A stretch of DNA of 19,371 nt, taken from positions 1 to 19,371 of the forward strand of contig CAJUAT010000051.1 of the NCBI GenBank assembly GCA_910584525.1, in the 5' to 3' direction. How positions within the stretch are numbered: position 1 is the first letter of the stretch; each line of letters begins with the position of its first letter. This DNA is from an uncultured Muribaculaceae bacterium (lineage in GTDB: Bacteria; Bacteroidota; Bacteroidia; Bacteroidales; Muribaculaceae). The position numbers were made by a program, and so were the translations under genes. Below, piece after piece: positions 7,481 to 15,800 of the stretch. The notes under the pieces are model-generated. The model did not search any database, was not told the origin of the DNA, and worked only from the letters and a program-made list of their open reading frames with translations.

Positions 7481-8461
7481 ATGGACATTACCACAACCAA
7501 CTCCGACGACATCCGCTGGATGAGGCGGGCATTGCAGCTGGCCTCCTACGGCTGGGGTCGGACAAGTCCCAACCCGATGGTAGGGGCGGTGATAGTGAGT
7601 GCCGACGGGCGCGTCATAGGTGAGGGCTGGCACCGCCGTTACGGCGGTCCGCATGCCGAAGTGCAGGCGTTCGCCAACGTCAGCCCGGCGGATGAACACC
7701 TTCTTCCCGAGGCCACGATTTACTTGACGCTCGAACCATGCTCACATTATGGCAAAACACCGCCATGCGCCAATCTGATTGTCGCCAAAGGTGTAAGGCG
7801 ATGCGTGGTGGCTTGCGGCGATCCAAACCCCAAAGTGTCGGGAAGAGGTATCGACATTATCAGGAAAGCCGGAATAGAGGTAGTCACGGGCGTGCTCGAA
7901 GAGGAAAGCCTGTGGCTGAACCGACGGTTCATGACTTCTCAGACGCTCAGACGCCCTTGGGTTCTTCTCAAATGGGCAGAAAGTGCCGATGGTTTCATTG
8001 CGGCCGCCAACCCGGAATATCCCGCGAAAAACGGAGCCACGGAGTTTGTACCTGTGGCACTCTCCACGCCGCTTAGCGCCGTACTCATGCACCGCGAACG
8101 TGCCGAATGCGACGCCATTCTCGTGGGCACCAACACGGTGATAGCCGACCGGCCTTCACTCAACACCCGCCTATGGCCAGGCAACAGCCCCAGGCCGGTG
8201 ATATTCAGCTCGCCAAGAATACCGGAAGACATCACTTTCGCAGGCAGAAAACCTATAATCCTTGACCCTGCCATACCGCTGCGCGAAAACATGGAGCGAC
8301 TATTCGCCGACCATGGTATAACGTCGCTGATGGTGGAGGGGGGACGCGACACCCTCATGAGGTTCATCGAAGCACGGCTTTTCGACGAGATAAGACAGGA
8401 GATATCCGCCGTAACACTCCATGAAGGACTTCCCCACCCTTCGCCGTTTCCTCTTTCCTGA
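7481..8461 (+). CDS. ribD: Bifunctional riboflavin biosynthesis deaminase/reductase RibD
   Basis: This 326-residue cytosolic enzyme carries out two steps of riboflavin synthesis, deaminating the pyrimidine and then reducing the ribosyl side chain. The N-terminal deaminase (about 8-150) shows SPNPMVGAVIV, HAE (H58, catalytic E60) and PCSHYGKTPPC (C87 and C96), the full zinc site. The C-terminal reductase (about 158-318) has LKWAESADGFIA, GTNTVIADRPSLNTR and VEGGRDTL. The C-terminus is a little short, ending LPHPSPFPLS, but the domains look complete. It starts 5 bp after the DUF4421 gene; the MATE promoter overlaps its stop codon. Confidence 0.95.
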   Translation: MDITTTNSDDIRWMRRALQLASYGWGRTSPNPMVGAVIVSADGRVIGEGWHRRYGGPHAEVQAFANVSPADEHLLPEATIYLTLEPCSHYGKTPPCANLIVAKGVRRCVVACGDPNPKVSGRGIDIIRKAGIEVVTGVLEEESLWLNRRFMTSQTLRRPWVLLKWAESADGFIAAANPEYPAKNGATEFVPVALSTPLSAVLMHRERAECDAILVGTNTVIADRPSLNTRLWPGNSPRPVIFSSPRIPEDITFAGRKPIILDPAIPLRENMERLFADHGITSLMVEGGRDTLMRFIEARLFDEIRQEISAVTLHEGLPHPSPFPLS

Positions 8462-8462
8462 C

Positions 8463-8493
8463 TTTGATATCAGCCATTTTTTTGCTAATTTTG
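8463..8493 (+). promoter_or_regulatory. Predicted promoter for the MATE transporter gene
   Basis: TTTG at 8463-8466, a 19-bp spacer and TAATTTTG at 8486-8493 match the consensus exactly. The box begins 2 nt after the ribD stop. Its end is only 4 nt before the first ATG (8498), so transcription would start at or within that codon. Confidence 0.75.
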
Positions 8494-8497
8494 TGAT

Positions 8498-9916
8498 ATG
8501 GCAAGGAACAAGGCAAAACAGACTCCTGAAGAACGTATGCATGAGCTTGGCAATGCGCCGATAGGCCGGCTGTTGCTCAAGTACAGTCTGCCGGCGGTGG
8601 TAGGCACGGTCATCAGTTCCGTCTACAACATCATCGACTCCATAGTGATCGGGCACGCCATCGACGACCCCAATGTAGTCAGCGGCATCGCCGTCACTTT
8701 CCCAGTGATGAACATTGTCACGGCTCTGGGTATGCTCATAGGTGCCGGCGCCGCCACAAGGGTTTCGATAGTGTTGGGACAGAAAGACATGAAAGTGGCC
8801 GAAACGATTCTCGGCAACTGCGTGCAGCTTACCCTCATCATCGGCCTGCTCTACGCCATGACTTTCGCCATATTCATGGACCCGGTGCTCCGCATGTTCG
8901 GCGCCTCCGACAATTCGCTCCCCTATGCCCGCGAGTTCATGCTGTGGGTGCTTCCGGGATGCGTGCTCATGAACCTCACATTCAGCTACAACAATGTGAT
9001 GCGGGCATCCGGGTATCCGGCAAAAGCCATGTATACCAACATCATCGGCGCCCTCATCAACATCTGCCTTGCCCCCCTATTCCTCTTCGGCTTCAAATGG
9101 GGCATCCGCGGCGCCGCCTGGGCCACCGACATCTCCATGCTCATAACCGCCGTATGGGTGATGAGCCACTTCTTCAACAAGAACAATACGCTGCACTTCG
9201 TGCGCGGCACATTCCGGCTCAAATGGCCCATAATACGCGGCGTGCTGTATATAGGCATGGCGCCATTCCTCATCAATATATGCGGCTCGGCTATCAATGC
9301 CATAGTCAACAACTCGCTGCTCCATTATGGCGGCGACAACGCCATAGCCGCCGTGGTGGTCTTCAATAGGTTCGTGACAATCTTCATCTTCGTGATCATA
9401 GGCATATGCCAGGGTATGCAGCCCATCGTTGGCTACAATTATGGTACGGGCCACTTCAACCGCCTTATAAAGACCTTCACGCTCGCCGCCATATGCGGAG
9501 TAATCGTATCCACATGCGGAAGCCTCACAGGATCGCTCAACTCCGAGACCATCGCTTCCATGTTCATGCAGGACGAAACACAGATACAATGTGCCGTGAG
9601 GTGCCTGAAAATCACCACCATATCATTCTGGATGGTAGGGTTCCAGATTGTCACCACCAATCTCTTCCAGGCTCTGGGCATGGCCGCGAAGTCAATATTT
9701 CTGTCGCTGACGCGTCAGATCATCTTCATGATTCCGCTGCTTTTCTTCCTTCCCGGCATATGGGGTCTCGACGGAGTATGGGCGGCATATCCCATCGCCG
9801 ACTTTCTATCCACGATGGTGGCCATAGGCATGCTCACCGTGCTCATCAGAAAAATCAAGAGCAAAACGAAAGCCATGCCCGCCGAATCCGATTACCAGAT
9901 CCGACACGACATCTAA
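8498..9916 (+). CDS. MATE family efflux transporter
   Basis: This polytopic inner-membrane protein of 472 residues has about 12 predicted transmembrane segments in two six-helix halves (first from about residue 20, second from about 245), as in NorM/MepA-type exporters driven by H+ or Na+. The N-terminal half has the typical LLKYSLPAVVGTVISSVYNI, and the second half GICQGMQPIVGYNYG. Substrate cannot be told. The promoter lies directly before the first ATG, so translation is either leaderless from 8498 or starts at the in-frame ATG at 8537 (residue 14, MHELGNAP), which still keeps the whole transporter. It converges on the minus-strand FAD gene with a 27-bp gap. Confidence 0.93.
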   Translation: MARNKAKQTPEERMHELGNAPIGRLLLKYSLPAVVGTVISSVYNIIDSIVIGHAIDDPNVVSGIAVTFPVMNIVTALGMLIGAGAATRVSIVLGQKDMKVAETILGNCVQLTLIIGLLYAMTFAIFMDPVLRMFGASDNSLPYAREFMLWVLPGCVLMNLTFSYNNVMRASGYPAKAMYTNIIGALINICLAPLFLFGFKWGIRGAAWATDISMLITAVWVMSHFFNKNNTLHFVRGTFRLKWPIIRGVLYIGMAPFLINICGSAINAIVNNSLLHYGGDNAIAAVVVFNRFVTIFIFVIIGICQGMQPIVGYNYGTGHFNRLIKTFTLAAICGVIVSTCGSLTGSLNSETIASMFMQDETQIQCAVRCLKITTISFWMVGFQIVTTNLFQALGMAAKSIFLSLTRQIIFMIPLLFFLPGIWGLDGVWAAYPIADFLSTMVAIGMLTVLIRKIKSKTKAMPAESDYQIRHDI

Positions 9917-9943
9917 GAGCGCTCCGATAATTCCGATACCTGT

Positions 9944-12730
9944 CTACGCCGTAGTCTCGTCAACAAGATAGACTATCGACTCATACGGGCGCCCTATGGT
10001 ATCCATCATCGAGATTTCGCAGGTACGCGCCAACGAGTAGTAGCCATCGTATTGTTTGTCGCCAATCTCGGCTTTCTCATCGCGGACGGCCTTACGTGCC
10101 ACTTCCGGATAGATAAATCCCCGGTCGCCGGCGGCTCCGCAACAGGTGGAGAGATAGGGCACAGTATACTCTTCGGCACACGCCGCCGCGATTCTTTCAA
10201 GATAGCGGTCATGGCCGGTGAGCCGCGACGCACAGGTGGGATGCAGAAGGACGTGCTTCTTCCTGTTGACCACATCCACACGTTTCAACACCACGTCGCA
10301 CAGCCACTCGCATATGTCCACAATGCGCAGTTTCCTGTAACGTTCCTCATTCTCGGGAGTCAGCACCTTGGCATGTTCGAGGTTCAGGAGAGTGTGCGTG
10401 CATGATGTGGTGTCGCAGAGTATCGGAATCCGGCCTTCGCCGCTGGCTTTCCAGAACTCCTCCACAGCAGCGTTGGCCGTGATGCGCTGTCCCTCGGGAT
10501 TCCCCTTGTGCTCCCAGATCTGCGAGCAGCACACGCCGTGCATATCCTTTGGCAGCGACAGGCGCAGCCCCGCGCGGTCGGCAAGACGCAATATCACGGT
10601 GATAAGGTCGTCCTTCCCCAGCGACGAGCCTCCGAATATACGCGTCACACACGCCGGGAAATATACCCATTCGGCATCATCGCGCTCTACATAGGGTATA
10701 CGTGCCGGCATCGGGAAATCCTTCGAGAAATGAGGCACGAGCCGCGACATCCTGTGGAGCACGTCGGAAGCCCATATCAGCGGATATGGCGACAACACCT
10801 TCTCGCTGGCCACCGCCATCTTCAGAATATCGCGTATTGATGTTTCCACGGCGCCGTAATGGCTTGCGCCTGACTGCAGTGCCCTGTCCATGATGCGTGA
10901 GTTGCTGTCGCGCCGTGCCCCGTCGGTGATTATGGCAGTGTTGATATGCATCGGACAGGGCGTGAGGCACGAACCGTCGGTACAGCATGTGTCGTGGTTG
11001 GGATATTCGTTCTCCTTAGCAAGCTCGGGACGCTCCTTTATGATTCGCCATGCCTGGATGCGCTGTCGGGGTGTGAACGTGGCGTAACGCGTGGGACAAA
11101 CATGCTCGCAATAGCCGCATTCCATACATCTGTCGCCCTCCGCATATCCCTTCTCTCCGCTGAACAGGGCATGACTCTTCATGGGATGGATGTGGGCCAG
11201 CGGATCATCATTGATCACCACACCTGGATTCATGATGCCCTGCGGGTCGGCGAGCCGCTTCACCCGCTTCATCATGCCGTAGATTTTCTCTCCCCATTCC
11301 CGCGACACAAACGGGGCCATAGCCCTTCCCGTGCCATGCTCGCCCTTCAGACTGCCGTCAAGACGCAGCACGGTGTCCACCAGGTCTTCCATAAATCCGC
11401 GGAACACATCCATGGCCTGGGGATGATCGATGTCGGGGGTGACAAGAGGGTGAATATTTCCATCGCGGGCATGGCCGAAAATGGCGCCCTGATACCCGTA
11501 TTTGGCGAAGACTTGCTGCACGCCGTCCACGAGATTGTCGAGACGTGCCACGGGTGCCACCACATCCTCCAGAATCACTGCATTGCCGGGCACTCTGGCA
11601 CCTGCCACACAGGGAAACACCCCGTCGCGTATACGCCACAGCCGTGCACGGTCGGCTACCGTACGCGTAAAATCGTCGATATGCGTGATGCCGGGGAGTT
11701 GTGCCAGTCGCAGGCGTAAAGAGGCTATCCTCTGCTCAAGCTCCTCAGACGTGCCGGCGCCGTAATCCACAAGAAGGGCCGTGGCGCTGTCAGGTATATG
11801 AAGGCCTGGCAGCGAGGCCCGCAACGACATCGTGTCCATCATCTCGACAGCCAGCGCTCCGCTCTCTCCCAGAAAGTCGGCCTGTGCCGCTGCCTTCGTG
11901 ACATCGCTGAAATAAAGCATCGTCGAGCTGTATACGTCATAAAGCGGCTGTGTGTGCAGCTCTCCGCTGACTATGTAGCCAAGCGTACCCTCGCTCCCTA
12001 TGAGCAGATGGGAGAATATGTCAAGCGGCGTGTCATAGTCGATGAAGGAGTTCATCGCATATCCGGTGACATTCTTTATCTCATATTTTCTCTTTATTCT
12101 TTGGAACGTGTCGGGGTCGTCGAGAATCTCGCGCCGTATCTGCATGAGGCCCTCGCAAAGCTCGTGTTCGTCGGCTTCAAAACGCTTTCGGTCGGCTTCG
12201 GTGGATGTGTCGTAGCGGTGTCCGTTGGGAAGGATGAACTCTATGGAGCTGAGCGTGTGGTACGAATTGAATCTCACGCCGGCCTCCATACCGCTGGAGT
12301 TGTTGGCGAGCACACCTCCCATCATTGCCGCCGACGAAGATGCCGGGTCGGGGCCTATCTTGGCATGATGACTCTTGAGGTATCTGTTTACCTCATTTAC
12401 TGTCAGACCCGGTTCGAACCATATACGGCGACCATTGTCGCGCACTTCGGCACGGCGCATGTAGCCTCGCACCTCGCAGACAATCCCGGTACCCAGGGCC
12501 TGTCCGCACAACGATGTGCCGCCGCTGCGGAAGGTGATATGCTTTCCGCTATCCGACGCGTATTTTATAATCTTTTCCACCTCTTCGGCGGAGCGTGGCC
12601 GTACCACGCATTCGGGTTCTATGCCGTAATACGACGCGTCACGCCCGTAGACTCCACGCCATATCCCGCTATCCTTGACATTCTCCTTGCCTACTATCGC
12701 CGCAAGCTTATCTATTCCTTCCCGGTCCAT
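9944..12730 (-). CDS. FAD-linked oxidase / Fe-S protein, D-lactate dehydrogenase-like
   Basis: This 928-residue fusion joins a GlcD-like flavoprotein to a GlcF/GlpC-like iron-sulfur part, as in E. coli YdiJ. Domains in order: FAD-binding type 4 (about 38-260; SGGTSLCGQALGTG and GPDPASSSAAMMGG), FAD-oxidase C-terminal domain (about 265-505; FGHARDGNIHP, GEHGTGRAMAP), a ferredoxin-like pair of clusters (CMECGYCEHVCP with C535, C538, C541, C545; CCTDGSCLTPCP, 582-593), then two cysteine-rich CCG segments (C734-C735; C833, C863-C864). The family oxidises D-2-hydroxyacids such as D-lactate or D-2-hydroxyglutarate and passes electrons to quinone or another acceptor; the substrate here is inferred. 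There is no signal peptide. It ends in TAG, with a 27-bp gap to the convergent MATE gene. Confidence 0.92.
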   Translation of the reverse strand: MDREGIDKLAAIVGKENVKDSGIWRGVYGRDASYYGIEPECVVRPRSAEEVEKIIKYASDSGKHITFRSGGTSLCGQALGTGIVCEVRGYMRRAEVRDNGRRIWFEPGLTVNEVNRYLKSHHAKIGPDPASSSAAMMGGVLANNSSGMEAGVRFNSYHTLSSIEFILPNGHRYDTSTEADRKRFEADEHELCEGLMQIRREILDDPDTFQRIKRKYEIKNVTGYAMNSFIDYDTPLDIFSHLLIGSEGTLGYIVSGELHTQPLYDVYSSTMLYFSDVTKAAAQADFLGESGALAVEMMDTMSLRASLPGLHIPDSATALLVDYGAGTSEELEQRIASLRLRLAQLPGITHIDDFTRTVADRARLWRIRDGVFPCVAGARVPGNAVILEDVVAPVARLDNLVDGVQQVFAKYGYQGAIFGHARDGNIHPLVTPDIDHPQAMDVFRGFMEDLVDTVLRLDGSLKGEHGTGRAMAPFVSREWGEKIYGMMKRVKRLADPQGIMNPGVVINDDPLAHIHPMKSHALFSGEKGYAEGDRCMECGYCEHVCPTRYATFTPRQRIQAWRIIKERPELAKENEYPNHDTCCTDGSCLTPCPMHINTAIITDGARRDSNSRIMDRALQSGASHYGAVETSIRDILKMAVASEKVLSPYPLIWASDVLHRMSRLVPHFSKDFPMPARIPYVERDDAEWVYFPACVTRIFGGSSLGKDDLITVILRLADRAGLRLSLPKDMHGVCCSQIWEHKGNPEGQRITANAAVEEFWKASGEGRIPILCDTTSCTHTLLNLEHAKVLTPENEERYRKLRIVDICEWLCDVVLKRVDVVNRKKHVLLHPTCASRLTGHDRYLERIAAACAEEYTVPYLSTCCGAAGDRGFIYPEVARKAVRDEKAEIGDKQYDGYYSLARTCEISMMDTIGRPYESIVYLVDETTA

Positions 12731-12792
12731 AATTCCGAACTTTATAATATTAACAGTTTACTAAGCACATTGTCATTTTATTTCTGAGATTG

Positions 12793-12800
12793 CAAAATTA
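12793..12800 (-). promoter_or_regulatory. Candidate -7 box for the FAD oxidoreductase gene
   Basis: Read on the - strand this is TAATTTTG, a match to TAnnTTTG, about 60 nt before the start codon at 12730. No TTTG lies at the proper distance upstream, where the terminator hairpin sits, so the -33 box is missing or poor. Confidence 0.35.
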
Positions 12801-12840
12801 CCCGGGACAGATGGGAATCGTTATCGCCATCTGTCCCGGG
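12801..12840 (-). terminator. Strong terminator hairpin behind the GLUG-repeat gene
   Basis: CCCGGGACAGATGG (12801-12814) and CCATCTGTCCCGGG (12827-12840) form a perfect, GC-rich 14-bp stem with a 12-nt loop. On the - strand it begins 46 nt after the GLUG stop codon, and TAATTTTG follows, a short U-rich tail. On the + strand nothing T-rich follows. Confidence 0.75.
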
Positions 12841-12886
12841 TCGAAATGTCACCACGAAGGGCGTGGGATTACCTTGGACGCTTTGT

Positions 12887-15800
12887 TTATCGCACTGCAG
12901 GCACAAACTTGGTCACAGAAGTGGTGCCGTCAACATATACGGTACGTCTAACCACCACCTGCTTCACGCCTTCGATGCTGCTGATGCGCTCGCCATTGGC
13001 CAGATAATATTCTGTGCGCAGAATCTCCTTGCCGCTGCCGATGTTGTCGATTCCCGACGGCACCGCGATTGTAAGGTCGTAGGTGCGTGAGAGTTTCCCG
13101 ACTTTCAGGGTCAACGTGGCTTTTTCGCCAGGTTGAACGGCTTTGGGAATCACCGTATTTCCGGCGATTTCAAGATTCGGCGTGCCTGACCATTCAGCTC
13201 CCGCGGGCGTACCTATGAGGAATGCCGAACGGATGCTCTGAGCCGATTCTTCAGCGGCGAAGAGCACTGTAGCCGTATAGAAGCTGTTATAATCATTGGC
13301 ACTGAGGTTCTTTAGCGACGGATAAGTAGCCACACCCTTATCGAAGGCATTGCTGATATCGGCATCCACAAGTTCGGCCGTGGTCACTCCCTTAACGCCA
13401 TCGGCATACGTGGCGTCATGTTTGAGGGCTCCGTTGACTGTGTTGTCATAGTAGCATCCGCCAAAGTCGATATGCTTGCAACTGGCGTTGTAGCCAGCGA
13501 TATTGCCCTGGTTGGTGCCTTTGCATACTATTTTACCGGCATTGTAAGAATCATGGACGCGCACGATATAAGAAGCCGCTGCCGCATTGCCCGGCTGTCC
13601 CAGCAGACCGCCCGCAATATCGGGCGCCGTTATCGTACCGAAGTTATAGCATGCCACCATCCGCGAACGGCCCATTCCGACAATACCGCCGACTTTCGTA
13701 CCTATCGACGAACTTACATCGCCGAAATTGGCATTACGGAAGAGGTCATACTTGTCGCTCGAAGTGCACTGGCCATGGATACCGCCCACATATGAGCTTC
13801 CGGCAGATATATTGCCGGCATTCCAGCAGTCGGTGATATGACAGTTACCGTTTCCGACGATTCCACCGATATTGGCGGCTGCCGACGCCGAAGTGCCGCC
13901 ACCCGTAATATCTGCCACATTGTAACAGCGCACTATCCTCGCGCTGTCGCCCGAGACATAACCTATCACGCCGCCACTGTTGCTGAAAGCCGTGACAGCT
14001 CCTTCATTGTGGCAGTCGGTGATTGTCGACTTGGCTACCGAACTCGATCCAAAGTCAGCAAACAGACCTGCCAACCGTATATGGTTCTTATTGGAAGCCT
14101 GACCTTCAATCTTACCAGTGTTCACGCAATTGCTTGCCCGTGTACCGGCCTTGACGGTGCAGGCGATACCACCTACCCAACCTTTAACGGTCGTGGCTGT
14201 GCCCGGCACCAGGTCGGCGCTATTGCGGCAGTTATCAAGTACGAAAGGTGTTTCGGCGGTGTGTGCGGCCGTCAGGGCCACGATGCCGCCAACATACTGG
14301 TTGGCGCTGACTGTGCCCGTATTCTCGGCATCTTTGATAGAGGAGGGCAACAATGCTTCTCCCATGATGCCGCCGGCATAAGTGCCTGTGGAGGTGACCA
14401 CACCGCTGTTTGTAGCTGCCACCACATATGCCGAAGCACTGCCGATGATTCCTCCGACATTCTTGGCGCCCGTCACTTTACCGCTGTTTCTGCAGCTGTC
14501 GACTCTGATGGCGGCGGCGACTCCGGTAGCTCCCAGAATTCCGCCCGCATAGTTGGTCTTCGCAGTCACAGTGCCCTCGTTGACACACGACTCTATCTTC
14601 GATGACGGATAGGCCATGCCGGCGATACCGCCCGCATACGTGGTAACGCTACTTACAGTACCCTTGTTGACGCACCCGGAGACTGCGCCGTAGAGATTGC
14701 CCGCTATTCCGCCCGATATGGTATACGACCCTATCGACGAGTTGCCTCCCAATACCACATTCTTTATCAGACCGGCTGACGTGACTGTGTTGAAAAGGCC
14801 TCGGCCTGTGGCCGTCTTGTCGGTGGTTGACGACACATAATCCACATTGGAGAATTCTTTACCATTGCCATCAAAGACACCTCCGAACTCATCGACTCCC
14901 TTGAAGGATATACCCTTGAAGTCGAGGTCGCGGGTCACCGTGAACCAGTAACCTTCGTAATCGAAACCATAGTCATTGACAAAAGAGGCAAGGATGCCGA
15001 ACTCTTCCGGGGAGCTTATGACGAAAGGCACCTGTGCGGTACCGTCACCTTCGAAGAGGTCAGGATTGAGAGTAGCCACAGGGATGCGGCGTTCCACGCC
15101 GTTGCCTGAAGCCACAAGGGTGTCGTTAAAGCATCCGGCCGACGGCAATATCACATTGAGTTTGCCGCCGTTGATACTGAACACTTCTTTCTTTACGAGA
15201 TTCCAGGTCACGCCATCTGAGAGAGAGGCCTCATGCATCATGGCGCCGGCATATTCACCTGCTTTTATCGCAACGACAGCCGCAGCATTCAAGGCTGCCT
15301 GCAAAGGCACTGTCGAATACTTCAGCGACGGATATGCACCAGCCTTGAGGCTGAACGCCGAGTCGGGAAGTGCTACCTTGCCGTTGCTCAATTCGGTGCT
15401 TGCAAGCGCTTTCACACCTTCCGCCTTGGTATTGGCGACATCACCGTTTCTCTGCAACTGGGCGTCGCTGTAGCAATTCTCATACGTACCCAGCGAGTTG
15501 ATACCTGCTATTCTGCCCAAAGAGGTTTTCTCCTTGTCGGCATATACCAGACCATAGTTGACGGCATTCTTCACAGTGCAAGGTTTGGCGGCGGTACCAC
15601 TGACTTTGGAGACTATACCTCCTACCTGCTTGCCTGACCATATCTTGCCCGAGTTCACCACATTGATGACCTTTGAGCCCGTGACAGTACCGGCGATTCC
15701 GCCGGCACCATACTGAGTATCGACCTTCTGATAAGGATTGAACCAATGAGCCGACACTTCGCCGGTGTTCTCGCACTGTTCAATCAGGGCCTCTGCAGCC

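Noticed and set aside
9917..9943. GAGCGCTC palindrome between the convergent MATE and FAD genes as a two-way terminator
   Set aside because: The stem would be only 4 bp without a loop and no T tract follows on either strand.
11798..12787. 329-codon plus-strand ORF
   Set aside because: It lies antisense to the FAD/Fe-S gene, whose motifs are unmistakable; the ORF is a shadow with no family features.
13838..14605. 255-codon plus-strand ORF, with others opposite the GLUG gene
   Set aside because: The repetitive GLUG coding sequence keeps the opposite strand open; the translations show no domain.
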